Positions 36,958 through 45,585 of a stretch of 64,000 nucleotides of DNA are shown here, in pieces. The notes beneath the pieces were generated by a model, which worked only from the letters and a program-made list of their open reading frames with translations, was not told the origin of the DNA and made no database searches. The DNA lies in contig NZ_KQ483358.1 of the NCBI RefSeq assembly GCF_001432305.1, forward strand, positions 2,911,710-2,975,709. Reading direction: 5' to 3'. The DNA is from Curvibacter sp. PAE-UM (GTDB taxonomy: Bacteria; Pseudomonadota; Gammaproteobacteria; Burkholderiales; Burkholderiaceae_C). Each line of letters opens with the position of its first letter. Position 1 is the stretch's first letter. The translations under genes and the position numbers were made by a program.

Positions 36958-39039
36958 ATGGCCACCGTCTTCCCCCACGCCCCCCACGACAGCGCCAGCG
37001 CCGCCCTGGCCCGCTGGACCTGGATGGCCACCACCAGCCTCTCGGTCGCGTGTTTCGTGGGGCTCATCGCCCAGCCCGTCCATGCGCGGGACGACGACAG
37101 CCCGCGCCTGAAAACCGAGAGCCCGTACTTCTTCGTCAAGAGCGAAGACCCCGAGCTCGACCAGCTGCCGCTCAAATCCACCCGGGTGGATGTGCGCATC
37201 TCGGGCGTGATCGCCGATGTGACGGTGACGCAGCACTACAGGAATGAAGGCCAGCGCGCCATTGAAGCCAGGTACGTGTTTCCCGGCTCCACCCGGGCCG
37301 CCGTGCACGGCATGAACGTGCGGCTGGCCGACCGCCTGATCACGGCCCAGATCCGCGAGAAGAACCAGGCCCGCATCGACTACGACAAGGCGAAAAGCGA
37401 GGGCAGAACGGCAGCCCTCCTGGAGCAGCAATTGCCCAATGTGTTCCAGATGAACGTGGCCAACATCCTGCCCGGCGACGACGTGAAGGTCGAGCTGCGC
37501 TACACGGAACTGCTGGTGCCCACCAGCGGCAACTACCAGTTCGTCTTCCCCACCGTGGTCGGCCCGCGCTACAACAGCCCGCAGTCCGGCCAGGCCCAGG
37601 CGCCCTGGGTCAGCCAGCCCTACCTGAGCGCTGGCGAAGCCTCCCCCGCCGGCTTTGACATCCGCGTGGCGCTGCACACGCCCATCGGCATCAAGGAGGT
37701 GCGCTCCCCCTCGCACGACATCCGCCGTGACAAGGAAGAAGGCAGCGCGATCGAGGTGGGCTTGAGCCCAGGCGCGCGCGCCGCCAACAACCGCGATTTC
37801 ATCCTGGACTACCGCCTCGCGGGTGACCGCATCGAATCCGGCGTGCTGCTCTACAAGGGTGGTGAGGAAAACTTCTTCCTGGCGATGATCGAGCCGCCCA
37901 AGGCGGTGCCGGCCAGCGCCATCTCACCGCGCGAGTACATCTTCGTGGTGGACATCTCGGGCTCCATGCACGGCTTCCCGCTGGACACCGCCAAGACCCT
38001 GCTGCGCGAGTTGATCGGCAACCTGCGCCCCAGCGACACCTTCAATGTGCTGCTGTTCTCCGGCAGCAACCGTTTCCTGAGCCCGCACCCGGTCCCGGCG
38101 ACGGGTGCCAACATCCAGCAGGCCATCCGCACCATCCAGGAGATGGGCGGTGGCGGCAGCACCGAGCTGATCCCCGCCCTCAAGCGCGTCTACGCCCAGC
38201 CCAAGGCGGCCGACGTGTCGCGCACCGTGGTGGTCGTGACCGATGGCTATGTGACCGTCGAGCGGGAAGCCTTCGAGCTGATACGCAAGAACCTCTCGCA
38301 GGCCAATGTGTTCTCCTTCGGCATCGGCTCCTCGGTCAACCGCCATCTCATGGAAGGCATGGCGCGCGCGGGCATGGGAGAGCCTTTCATCATCACCCGG
38401 CCTTCGGAAGCCGCCGCGCAGGCGGCCCGCTTCCGCAAGATGATCGAATCGCCGGTACTCACCAGCGTCAAGGCGCGCTTCGACGGCCTGGATGTCTACG
38501 ACGTGGAGCCGCAGCAACTGCCCGATGTGCTGGGCGAGCGCCCGGTGATCGTCTTCGGCAAATGGCGCGGCGAAGCCCGGGGCAAGCTCATCATCGAAGG
38601 CCAGACGGCCAACGGGCCTTTTCACCAAGCCCTGCCCGTTGGCAGCAGCGGCGACACCAGCCCGTCCAGCAGCACGGCGGCCCTGCGCCACCTGTGGGCA
38701 CGCCATCGCATCGCCAGCCTGTCGGACCAGGAGGCACTCGAAGGCGGTGGTGCCCTGGGCCAGCGCATCACCGAACTGGGCCTGAAGTACAAGCTGCTCA
38801 CGCAGTACACCAGTTTTGTCGCGATCGACCAGCTGGTGCGCAACCCGGCCCCGCACAACGGCGCCAGCGTGAACCAGCCCTCGCCCCTGCCTGAAGGAGT
38901 GAGCAACCTGGCGATCGGTACCGAGGTGCCCGGCACGCCCGAGCCGGCGACCTGGGGCGCCGTCCTCGTGCTGCTGTCGGTGCTGGCCCTGCTGGCCCGA
39001 CGCGCCCGCCGCCATCACCCCCACCGTTACACGGCCTGA
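36958..39039 (+). CDS. VIT and von Willebrand A domain protein with PEP-CTERM-like exosortase sorting tail
   Basis: A 693-residue secreted protein. A signal peptide lies near residues 20-43 (TSLSVACFVGLIAQPVHA). The VIT domain follows, about residues 55-180 (DVRISGVIADVTVTQHYRNEG, FPGSTRAAVHGMNVRL). Then comes a von Willebrand A domain, 325-500, with an intact MIDAS (Asp332, Ser334, Ser336 in DISGSMHG). A PEP-CTERM-like tail ends the protein: PEP at 661-663, a hydrophobic helix, and a basic RRARRHH cluster. This is the substrate layout of an exosortase, which is encoded 2 bases downstream. It parallels the VIT/vWA targets of dedicated sortases in marine proteobacteria. Probably a surface adhesin or metal-dependent protein binder. 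Confidence 0.9.
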   Translation: MATVFPHAPHDSASAALARWTWMATTSLSVACFVGLIAQPVHARDDDSPRLKTESPYFFVKSEDPELDQLPLKSTRVDVRISGVIADVTVTQHYRNEGQRAIEARYVFPGSTRAAVHGMNVRLADRLITAQIREKNQARIDYDKAKSEGRTAALLEQQLPNVFQMNVANILPGDDVKVELRYTELLVPTSGNYQFVFPTVVGPRYNSPQSGQAQAPWVSQPYLSAGEASPAGFDIRVALHTPIGIKEVRSPSHDIRRDKEEGSAIEVGLSPGARAANNRDFILDYRLAGDRIESGVLLYKGGEENFFLAMIEPPKAVPASAISPREYIFVVDISGSMHGFPLDTAKTLLRELIGNLRPSDTFNVLLFSGSNRFLSPHPVPATGANIQQAIRTIQEMGGGGSTELIPALKRVYAQPKAADVSRTVVVVTDGYVTVEREAFELIRKNLSQANVFSFGIGSSVNRHLMEGMARAGMGEPFIITRPSEAAAQAARFRKMIESPVLTSVKARFDGLDVYDVEPQQLPDVLGERPVIVFGKWRGEARGKLIIEGQTANGPFHQALPVGSSGDTSPSSSTAALRHLWARHRIASLSDQEALEGGGALGQRITELGLKYKLLTQYTSFVAIDQLVRNPAPHNGASVNQPSPLPEGVSNLAIGTEVPGTPEPATWGAVLVLLSVLALLARRARRHHPHRYTA

Positions 39040-39041
39040 TC

Positions 39042-39932
39042 ATGGCACTGCCCCGCCTGCTCCAGATGCCGGGTTTCGTGCGCTATGGCATCCGCATCGA
39101 CACCACCCCCGAGTGGCGCTGGCTGGCCCTGCTGGCCGCTGCACTCTGGCCCACCTGGTGGTGGATGGGCCAGCGCATGTTCGACGGCTCGGATGACCCG
39201 CTGGGCCTGCTGGCCCTGGCCGCGCTCGGCCTGCTGGTCTGGCAGCACCGCCGACTGCTGCGTCCGGCCCCCCGGCTGGGCTGGCTGGCCATCGCCCTGG
39301 CCTGTGCGCTGGCAGCAACCGTCACGCGCACGCATCTGCCGCCCCTGGTCAGCGCCCTCGTGGCCTTGCTGGCGCTCTCGGCCGCCCTGGCGGCCTTTCT
39401 GCCGCCGCATATCGCCACCCTCCCAGTATTGGGCTTGTCCGTGCTGTCGCTGCCGCTGCTGGCATCGCTGCAGTTCTACGCCGGGTACCCCCTGCGTGTC
39501 ATCACGGCCGAAGCCACGCGCTGGCTGCTGGGCCTGCAGCACGAGGTGGCCCGCAGCGGCAGCAGCCTGCTGGTCAATGGGCATCTCGTCATCGTGGACG
39601 CGCCCTGCTCCGGCGTGCAGATGGTCTGGCTGGGTTATTTCACGGCCTGCGTCGTCGCGCTGCACGGCCCCCGCGCAGGCATGGCCGGCCCCAGGCTCGG
39701 CAACCGGGCCTTCCTGGCGCGGCTGCCTGCCGTGAGTGCGCTGGTGCTCACGGGCAATGTGGTGCGCAACACGCTGCTGGTGGCGGCCGAGGCGAGCGAC
39801 CGGCATCTGCCCGGCTGGGCGCACGACACCGTGGGCCTGCTGGTGCTGGCGGTCGTCTGTGGCGGCATTGGATGGGTCATGGGAAAAGCAACCGGGCAAC
39901 ACACTTGCGGAGGCCGGCATGCGTCTGTTTGA
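39042..39932 (+). CDS. Exosortase/archaeosortase family membrane transpeptidase
   Basis: A 296-residue polytopic inner-membrane protein with about eight hydrophobic helices. It has the exosortase active site: Cys189 in VDAPCSGVQMVWLGYF, Arg242 in GNVVRNTLLV and His261 in GWAHDTVGLLVL. Such enzymes cut PEP-CTERM-type tails and attach the protein to the envelope. It begins 2 bases after the VIT/vWA gene and overlaps the EpsI-like gene by 14 bases, so the three form a unit. I do not assign an Xrt letter. No exopolysaccharide genes are nearby, unlike EpsH systems. Confidence 0.9.
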   Translation: MALPRLLQMPGFVRYGIRIDTTPEWRWLALLAAALWPTWWWMGQRMFDGSDDPLGLLALAALGLLVWQHRRLLRPAPRLGWLAIALACALAATVTRTHLPPLVSALVALLALSAALAAFLPPHIATLPVLGLSVLSLPLLASLQFYAGYPLRVITAEATRWLLGLQHEVARSGSSLLVNGHLVIVDAPCSGVQMVWLGYFTACVVALHGPRAGMAGPRLGNRAFLARLPAVSALVLTGNVVRNTLLVAAEASDRHLPGWAHDTVGLLVLAVVCGGIGWVMGKATGQHTCGGRHASV

Positions 39933-40479
39933 CAACCTCTTCCTCAACCGCGTGCTGCACAAAAGCCTGTGGCTCCTGCTGCTGCCCTTGTGTGCGATCT
40001 GGGGCGCCGTGCAGACCTTCGGCAACGGCCCGCCGGATGACACCCCGGAGATCGGCGCCGGCATCTGGGCCGAATTTCCCGCCCAGTGGAACGGGGCCAC
40101 CCTGCGCCCACTGGCCTTGAGCGAGGTCGAGCACCGGTTTGCGCAACGCTTTCCGGGCACGATCGCGCGCCTGACCGATGGCCGGCATGTGCTGGTGCTG
40201 CGCACGGTGAACCGGCCCACCCGCATGCTGCACCCGGCCGCCGACTGCTACAAGGGGCTCGGCTACCGCATCAGCGACGAACGGCTCGAAGCCATGACGG
40301 GTCAGGCCAGGTGGCGCTGTTTCATCGCCGAACGTGGCGGCCAGCAGCTGCGCGTGTGCGAACGCATCGAGGATGCGCAGGGCCAGACCTTCACCGACAC
40401 CTCGGCCTGGTACTGGGCTGCCGTCGCCGGAAAATCCACCGGCCCGTGGCGGGCCGTGACGGTGGCAAGGCCACTGTGA
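39919..40479 (+). CDS. EpsI-like exosortase-associated protein
   Basis: A 186-residue protein with one N-terminal membrane helix (LHKSLWLLLLPLCAIWGAVQTF) and a periplasmic domain (RPTRMLHPAADCYKGLGYRISD, RWRCFIAERGGQQLRVCERI, TDTSAWYWAAVAGKSTGPW). EpsI/DUF3485-type proteins are encoded beside, or fused to, exosortases and share an HPxxCYxxxGW-like core; here HPAADCYKGLGY. It overlaps the exosortase gene, implying translational coupling and a joint role in processing the VIT/vWA protein. Exact biochemical role unknown. Confidence 0.75.
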   Translation: MRLFDNLFLNRVLHKSLWLLLLPLCAIWGAVQTFGNGPPDDTPEIGAGIWAEFPAQWNGATLRPLALSEVEHRFAQRFPGTIARLTDGRHVLVLRTVNRPTRMLHPAADCYKGLGYRISDERLEAMTGQARWRCFIAERGGQQLRVCERIEDAQGQTFTDTSAWYWAAVAGKSTGPWRAVTVARPL

Positions 40480-40586
40480 AGGACTCGCATGCCCGACGGC
40501 GCCAGCGTGATCTTTTTCACATGTAGTCCGGCATCGACAAGGGCTATTCCCCTTCCAGATAATCGGTCCCAACAGGAGACGACCCC

Positions 40587-41009
40587 ATGCTGATCCAGCT
40601 GACCTACGCCAGCCACTCTTCCCGCGCACTCGGCCCGGCCGACGTGAAAGACATACTGCAAACCTCGCAGCGCAACAACTCCGCCGTCGGCGTGACCGGC
40701 GCGCTGTGCCTGGCCAACGGCCTCTTCCTGCAGCAGCTCGAAGGCGACCGTGACGTGGTCAACCAGGTCTACCTGCGCATCCTCAAGGACAGCCGCCATA
40801 CCGAGCCGTCCATCCTGGACTTCGGCGAGATCGCCTCACGCCGCTTCAGCAACTGGAACATGGGCCTGATCTCCTCGATCGCCGAGAACCGCCAGATCTT
40901 CCTGAAGTACTCGCGCAAATCCGAGTTCGATCCCTACAGCATGAGCCCGTCTTCGCTGCGCGGCTTCTTCGACGAGATCGTGCAGGGCGGGGTGCGCTGG
41001 ATCGGGTGA
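40587..41009 (+). CDS. BLUF-domain blue-light sensor
   Basis: A 140-residue stand-alone BLUF photoreceptor binding FAD. Photochemical residues are in place: Tyr7 (LTYAS), Asn30/Asn31, Gln49 in FLQQLEGD, and Trp90/Met92 in FSNWNMG. The core ends near residue 95, followed by a short helical C-terminal cap. No output domain is fused, so it should act through a protein partner, as PixD/YcgF-type short BLUFs do. Its own GGAGACGA ribosome binding site and monocistronic layout are clear. c-di-GMP enzymes elsewhere in the window are possible, but only speculative, partners. Confidence 0.95.
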   Translation: MLIQLTYASHSSRALGPADVKDILQTSQRNNSAVGVTGALCLANGLFLQQLEGDRDVVNQVYLRILKDSRHTEPSILDFGEIASRRFSNWNMGLISSIAENRQIFLKYSRKSEFDPYSMSPSSLRGFFDEIVQGGVRWIG

Positions 41010-41010
41010 T

Positions 41011-42003
41011 TCAGATCCTGAACGACTCCAGCGTCTGCGGCGCAAACAGCTCCCTGGGCTCCAGCAGGCGTCTGGACAGGCCCTGCTCATAGGAATAGCG
41101 CAGGAAAGTGCGCAGGGTGGCCTCATTCTTCTCGAAGCCATAGGGCCAGAAGTCGTCTCCCATCTCGCGCTTGGCCTGCTCCACATGGGCCGTCAGCCAG
41201 GGCAGCATGGTCTTGAGGGCCGCCGTCTCGTACAGGTCTTCGTAGCTGCGCTGCTGGGACGCCACCAGCGCCTTCATCATGGACTGCGCGATCCAGGGAT
41301 GGGCCTCGTACACGTCACGGCGCAGGGCCACCGTGTGCATGATGGGAAAGATGCCGGTTTCCCTGAAGTAGTTGCGCTCCACCGGCTCGTAGTCCTCGAA
41401 CAGGCGCCTGACCTTGCCCCCGCCTTTCAAAAAACTCGAGGGCATGCGTGCCGTGTAAAGCGCATCGATCTCGCCATCGAGCAGCATCTGCGACAGGGTC
41501 TGCTCCGGCCCGATGGGCTTGACCTTGATGTTGGGCGGCAGATCAAGCCTGATTTTTTCGGAGCGACCGGGCTCCTCCTCGCCCCCCGTGTAGTACGTCA
41601 CGCTGTCCACCGGCACGCCGTAATGGTCGGACAGGATGCCGCGTATCCACACCGGCGCCGTCATCTGGTACTCGGGGTTGCCCACGCGCTTGCCGATCAG
41701 GTCCTTCGCCTCACGGATGCCGGCATTCGCGTTCACGTAGATGCATGAATGGCGGAAGAACCGCGACGGGAAGACCGGGATGGCGACAAACGGCCGCGGC
41801 TCACGGAACATCGACACCGTGTAGGAGGAGAGCGACATCTCCGCCATCTCGAACTCCTGGTGCCGCAGCATGCGAAAAAAGGTCTCCTCCACCGGCAGGT
41901 TGAGGTAATTCAGATCGATGCCATCCGGCTGGATGCTGCCATCCATCAGGGCGCGGGTACGGTCGTAATTCCAGCAGGCGAAGGTGAGCTTGAGTTTGGA
42001 CAT
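41011..42003 (-). CDS. 4,5-dihydroxyphthalate decarboxylase-family protein
   Basis: A 330-residue protein with a periplasmic-binding-like fold, of the family that includes 4,5-dihydroxyphthalate decarboxylase (Pht5). Recognised by LKLTFACWNYDRTRALMDGSIQPDGIDLNYL, EMAEMSLSSYTVSMFRE, ALYTARMPSSF and FPIMHTVALRRDVYEAHPW. It has no signal peptide, so it is a cytoplasmic enzyme rather than a receptor. It ends one base from the BLUF gene end and is 9 bases after a Bug receptor gene, with which it forms an operon opposite a MarR regulator. An aromatic carboxylate substrate is plausible but unproven. Confidence 0.82.
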   Translation of the reverse strand: MSKLKLTFACWNYDRTRALMDGSIQPDGIDLNYLNLPVEETFFRMLRHQEFEMAEMSLSSYTVSMFREPRPFVAIPVFPSRFFRHSCIYVNANAGIREAKDLIGKRVGNPEYQMTAPVWIRGILSDHYGVPVDSVTYYTGGEEEPGRSEKIRLDLPPNIKVKPIGPEQTLSQMLLDGEIDALYTARMPSSFLKGGGKVRRLFEDYEPVERNYFRETGIFPIMHTVALRRDVYEAHPWIAQSMMKALVASQQRSYEDLYETAALKTMLPWLTAHVEQAKREMGDDFWPYGFEKNEATLRTFLRYSYEQGLSRRLLEPRELFAPQTLESFRI

Positions 42004-42012
42004 GAAACAGAT

Positions 42013-42996
42013 TCATTCGGTCTTGAGACCTGCGGCGCTGATGGCCTGGGCCAGGCGCGCGATTTCACCCTGGATGGCCTGGTCGAATTCCGCCGGCCCG
42101 GCCCCCACGGCCACGATGCCTGCGCTGTTCAGGCTCTGAACCAGTTCCGGCAAGCGGGCCACGTTGGCCATCTCCGCGCTGAAGCGCTCGATGACGCTGG
42201 CTGGCGTGCCCCGGGCAGCAAAGACACCGATGGTGGGGGCGAAGTCAAACCCCGGGATCGTCTCGGCAATCGCCGGCACGCCCGGTTCCTGGCTGGAGCG
42301 CTGCGCCGCGTTGTTGCCCAGCAGCCTGACCTGGCCGTTCTTGACGAAGCCCGAGAGCGAGGGCAGCGCCGAGAACGCGACATCCACCTGCCCCCCGATC
42401 AGCGCCGGCACCGACTGGCTGCTGCCCTTGTAGGGGATATGCCGCAGGTCGATGCCCAGCGCGCTCTTCATCGCTTCCATGGTCAGGTGATGGGTGCTGC
42501 CCACCCCCGAGGAACCGTAGGTCAGGGCACCCGGCCTGGCCTTGGCCAGCGCGATCAACTCCTGCAGGGTGCTGACCCCCACCTTGGGGTGCACGGCCAG
42601 GTACAGCGGCGCGCGGGCCGCCAGCGACACCGGCATGAAATCACGCTGGTAGTCGTAGTTCAGGTTCTTGTAGATGGCAGGGTTGATGGAGAACATGGAG
42701 CCATCCGTCACCAGGTAGGTGTAGCCGTCGGCGGGCGCCGTCGCCAGGGCCTGCGCGGCCACCACGCCATTCGCACCAGGCTTGTTGTCCACCACCACGG
42801 GCTGCCCCAGGCGCTCGCCCAGGCGCTGCGCGAACAGGCGGGCCACCGTGTCGGGCAAGCCCCCCGCCGGGGTGGGCACGACCAGCCGGATGGTCTTGTT
42901 CGGATACGGGGCCTGCGCCTGGGCCAGGCCCAGCGGGGCCAGCACGGCGGCCGCAGACAGTGCGCACCCCCACAGCATGGAACGACGTGTACTCAT
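42013..42996 (-). CDS. Bug-family (TTT) substrate-binding protein
   Basis: A 327-residue periplasmic Bug/TctC receptor with signal peptide MSTRRSMLWGCALSAAAVLA (ending LGLAQAQA). Hallmarks: KTIRLVVPTPAGGLPDTVARL, VDNKPGANGVVAAQAL, LRHIPYKGSSQSVPALIGGQVD. It has a strong ribosome binding site (GGAGAC) and a near-consensus promoter with an adjacent palindrome upstream. It heads a two-gene operon with the decarboxylase-family gene, suggesting uptake of the aromatic or dicarboxylic acid which that enzyme handles. Confidence 0.93.
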   Translation of the reverse strand: MSTRRSMLWGCALSAAAVLAPLGLAQAQAPYPNKTIRLVVPTPAGGLPDTVARLFAQRLGERLGQPVVVDNKPGANGVVAAQALATAPADGYTYLVTDGSMFSINPAIYKNLNYDYQRDFMPVSLAARAPLYLAVHPKVGVSTLQELIALAKARPGALTYGSSGVGSTHHLTMEAMKSALGIDLRHIPYKGSSQSVPALIGGQVDVAFSALPSLSGFVKNGQVRLLGNNAAQRSSQEPGVPAIAETIPGFDFAPTIGVFAARGTPASVIERFSAEMANVARLPELVQSLNSAGIVAVGAGPAEFDQAIQGEIARLAQAISAAGLKTE

Positions 42997-43049
42997 GGTT
43001 TGTCTCCTGGTTGCTCCGGCTGGGGCCGATGGCCGGTTGCCGATTTTTA

Positions 43050-43092
43050 CTTAGGGAACTAAGATAATAGGCCATGCTTTCAGACCCGTCAA
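43050..43092 (-). promoter_or_regulatory. Minus-strand promoter with MarR-type operator
   Basis: On the minus strand, TTGACG (43092 to 43087) and TATTAT (43069 to 43064) are spaced by exactly 17 bases, a near-consensus sigma-70 promoter for the Bug-decarboxylase operon. Immediately downstream is the dyad CTTAG-GGAA-CTAAG (43050-43063), well placed for repression by the divergent MarR protein. Confidence 0.7.
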
Positions 43093-43159
43093 ACCTGTGC
43101 CGGTACCTCACACCACCTGATCGTGAGACCGCACACGCACCAGGACATCCCCCTGAGCC

Positions 43160-43687
43160 ATGAGCCATGACACCCAGAACATCCTGCGACGCTGGCGCGA
43201 AGCCGTTCCCAACGACCGCCTGGCGCACCTGATCCGCGACACGGAACGCGCCTTCCGCAAGTCCCTGCAGGTTCGCCTGGCCGCGCACGCCGTGCCCTTC
43301 GGCCACTGGGCCTTTCTGCGCATCCTCTGGGAAAAGGATGGCCTGACCCAGAAGGAACTGAGCGAACGCGCCGGCGTGATGGAGCCCACCACCTTTGCGG
43401 CCATGAAGGCGATGGAGGCGCAGGGTTACATCCTGCGCAAGCAGTTACCGACGAACAAGAAGAATGTGTACGTCTACCTGAGCGCCCAGGGCCGCGCGCT
43501 GCGCAAGAAACTGGTACCGCTGGCCGAGGACACCAACAGCATCAGCACCCGAGACATCTCGCCGGACGAGCTGCTCACGACCCGCCGGGTCCTGCTGAAG
43601 ATGATCGAGAACCTGGCCGAAGACGAGTTGGCCTGGGAAACTGCGCCGCAGCGCAAATCCCCCCGCCTAAAGCGCACCGAAGCGTGA
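43160..43687 (+). CDS. MarR-family transcriptional regulator
   Basis: A 175-residue winged-helix regulator: HWAFLRILWEKDGLTQKELSERAGVMEPTTFAAMKAMEAQGYI is the DNA-binding segment, and NKKNVYVYLSAQGRAL the wing. It resembles regulators of aromatic acid catabolism in Burkholderiales and lies opposite the Bug/decarboxylase operon, with a CTTAG/CTAAG palindrome over that operon's promoter. Expected to be a repressor released by the aromatic ligand. Its last 21 bases overlap the convergent small gene. Confidence 0.92.
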   Translation: MSHDTQNILRRWREAVPNDRLAHLIRDTERAFRKSLQVRLAAHAVPFGHWAFLRILWEKDGLTQKELSERAGVMEPTTFAAMKAMEAQGYILRKQLPTNKKNVYVYLSAQGRALRKKLVPLAEDTNSISTRDISPDELLTTRRVLLKMIENLAEDELAWETAPQRKSPRLKRTEA

Positions 43688-44020
43688 GGACGCAGCCCCG
43701 GGATGATGGTCCTTGAACAGGGCGGTCAGCCCCGTCATGCACACACGCGCCCTGGCTTCCCCGCGCCGCGCCGCCATGGCGTTCATGATTTCCGGGCGCA
43801 GGTACCACAGGCTCTCGATGTCATGCGCAAAGTGCACCTGCTGCTTGAGCTCCTGCCCTTCCGGGCCGAGGTGCTCGACCAGCGCGCTCAGCATGGCGCC
43901 GCGCACGCGCTCCACCACCGCCTCGGGGGCTTCGGTTGCGGGCTGGCCCAGCAGGGCCCAAAAACTGTTTCTCAAACGCATGGGATTCGTATCCGGACGG
44001 ACTTCACTGTCGATCTTCAT
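43667..44020 (-). CDS. Hypothetical protein
   Basis: About 117 residues, no recognised domain. The interior is helical (FWALLGQPATEAPEAVVERVRGAMLSALVEHLG, then DIESLWYLRPEIMNAMAARRGE). An in-frame ATG at 43979-43981 (MRLRNSFWALLG) gives a 104-residue alternative. It is convergent with, and overlaps, the MarR gene by 21 bases, and lies downstream of the CoA-transferase terminator, so it is its own unit. The amino-acid composition looks genuine, but I cannot name a function. Confidence 0.55.
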   Translation of the reverse strand: MKIDSEVRPDTNPMRLRNSFWALLGQPATEAPEAVVERVRGAMLSALVEHLGPEGQELKQQVHFAHDIESLWYLRPEIMNAMAARRGEARARVCMTGLTALFKDHHPGAASSRFGAL

Positions 44021-44100
44021 GATGACGGACCCCGGGCCAGGCAATGGGGGCAGGAACGGTCTAATCACGGGCCAATTCCGCATTTCGGAAACCCGCCATG

Positions 44101-44125
44101 AAAAAAGGCCCCGACGGGGCCTTTT
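44101..44125 (-). terminator. Terminator of the CoA-transferase operon
   Basis: On the minus strand, AAAAGGCCCC-GTC-GGGGCC followed by six T residues, 18 bases after the subunit B stop codon; the stem is nearly all G-C. Confidence 0.85.
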
Positions 44126-44142
44126 CCTGAAGCAGTCGCCGC

Positions 44143-44781
44143 TCAGACCAGCGGCACGCCCGTCTTGGACTGGATGAACTCGCGCGTCACGCCCGGGGCC
44201 AGTTCCACCAGTTTGAGGCCCTGCGGGGTGATGTCCATCACGCCCAGGTCGGTGATGATGCGGTCGATCACAGCCTTGCCGGTCAGCGGCAGCGTGCATT
44301 CGGGCAGGATCTTGAAGTCTTCCGTGCCGTCCTTCTTCTTGGCCACGTGCTCCATCAGCACGATGCAGCGCGGCACGCCGGCCACCAGGTCCATGGCACC
44401 GCCCATGCCCTTGACCATCTTGCCGGGGATCATCCAGTTGGCCAGGTCGCCCTTGCCGCTGACCTGCATGGCGCCCAGGATGGACAGGTTGATCTTGCCG
44501 CCGCGGATCATGGCGAAGCTGTCGTGGCTGCCGAAGATGGCCGAGCCCTTGATGGTGGTGACGGTCTGCTTGCCGGCGTTGATCAGGTCGGCATCCACCT
44601 CGTCCTCGTAGGGGAAGGGGCCGATGCCCAGCATGCCGTTCTCGCTCTGCAGCCACACCTCGATGTGGTCGGGCACGAAGTTGGCCACCAGCGTCGGGAT
44701 GCCGATGCCGAGATTCACATAGAAGCCGTCCTGCAGCTCCTGCGCCGCACGCGCGGCCATTTGTTCCTGGGTCCAGGGCAT
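44143..44781 (-). CDS. scoB: 3-oxoacid (succinyl-CoA:acetoacetate) CoA-transferase subunit B
   Basis: A 212-residue beta subunit of a class I CoA-transferase. The catalytic glutamate lies in the [12 protein letters not shown] motif; [20 protein letters not shown], and [24 protein letters not shown] are further family blocks. With subunit A it moves CoA from succinyl-CoA to acetoacetate or 3-oxoadipate. Ten bases separate it from subunit A, upstream. The 3-oxoadipate version (PcaJ) is an alternative; no beta-ketoadipate genes are nearby, which favours ketone-body or PHB-cycle use. Confidence 0.92.
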   Translation of the reverse strand: MPWTQEQMAARAAQELQDGFYVNLGIGIPTLVANFVPDHIEVWLQSENGMLGIGPFPYEDEVDADLINAGKQTVTTIKGSAIFGSHDSFAMIRGGKINLSILGAMQVSGKGDLANWMIPGKMVKGMGGAMDLVAGVPRCIVLMEHVAKKKDGTEDFKILPECTLPLTGKAVIDRIITDLGVMDITPQGLKLVELAPGVTREFIQSKTGVPLV

Positions 44782-44791
44782 GTTCTTCTCC

Positions 44792-45496
44792 TCAAACTTT
44801 ACGGTCGCGGGTGGTGCGCTTCTCGATGCGCTTCTCGGGCGTGGGGTTGTGCACGATGCGGTGCACGTAGATGCCCGGCAGGTGGATGTCGTCGGGCGCC
44901 AGCTCGCCGGTGGCGACGATGCGCTCCACTTCCACGATGCAGATCTTGCCGGCCATGGCAGCGGCCGGGTTGAAGTTGCGCGCCGTCAGATTGAAGCGCA
45001 GGTTGCCCGAGCGGTCGGCGATGTCGGCCTTGATCAGCGCCACATCGGGCAACAGGGCACGCTCCATCACATAGGTCTCGCCGTCGAACTCGCGCAGCTC
45101 CTTGCCCTCGGCCACGATGGTGCCTACACCGGTTTTGGTGAAGAAGGCCGGGATGCCCGCGCCGCCGGCGCGCAGCTTCTCGGCCAGCGTGCCCTGGGGC
45201 GTGAACTCCAGCTCCAGCTCGCCGGCCAGGTACTGGCGCTCGAACTCCTTGTTCTCGCCCACGTAGCTGGAGATCATCTTCTTGACCTGGCGGGTCTGCA
45301 GCAGCTTGCCCAGGCCGAAATCGTCCACGCCGGCGTTGTTGGAAATGGCGGTGAGGTTCTTGGCGCCGCTGTCGCGCACGGCATCGATCAGGGCCTCGGG
45401 GATGCCGCACAGGCCGAAGCCGCCCACGGCCAGCAGCTGGCCGTCGCGGATCACGCCTTCGATGGCCTTGGCCGCACTCGGGTACACCTTGTTCAC
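44792..45496 (-). CDS. scoA: 3-oxoacid (succinyl-CoA:acetoacetate) CoA-transferase subunit A
   Basis: A 234-residue alpha subunit: [39 protein letters not shown] is the diagnostic N-terminus, with the CoA-binding GGFGLCGIP loop, and [21 protein letters not shown] further on. It pairs with the adjacent subunit B and is divergent from a PAS-LuxR regulator across 89 bases. A GGAGAA ribosome binding site is present. Regulation by the divergent regulator is likely, through a dyad at 45543-45564. Confidence 0.93.
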   Translation of the reverse strand: MNKVYPSAAKAIEGVIRDGQLLAVGGFGLCGIPEALIDAVRDSGAKNLTAISNNAGVDDFGLGKLLQTRQVKKMISSYVGENKEFERQYLAGELELEFTPQGTLAEKLRAGGAGIPAFFTKTGVGTIVAEGKELREFDGETYVMERALLPDVALIKADIADRSGNLRFNLTARNFNPAAAMAGKICIVEVERIVATGELAPDDIHLPGIYVHRIVHNPTPEKRIEKRTTRDRKV

Positions 45497-45542
45497 GCTG
45501 TTCTCCTTTAAAAAATCTTTGAAGCAGCAACCCCGTGACGAT

Positions 45543-45564
45543 ACTACTTATCAGAATACGTAGT
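45543..45564. promoter_or_regulatory. Candidate LuxR-type dyad in divergent promoter
   Basis: ACTAC (45543-45547) and GTAGT (45560-45564) flank 12 bases within TACTACTTATCAG...ACGTAGTTA. The AT-rich dyad lies between the CoA-transferase operon and the PAS-LuxR gene; ownership by that regulator is inferred. Confidence 0.4.
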
Positions 45565-45585
45565 TATGCCTAGAATCCGTCCCCT

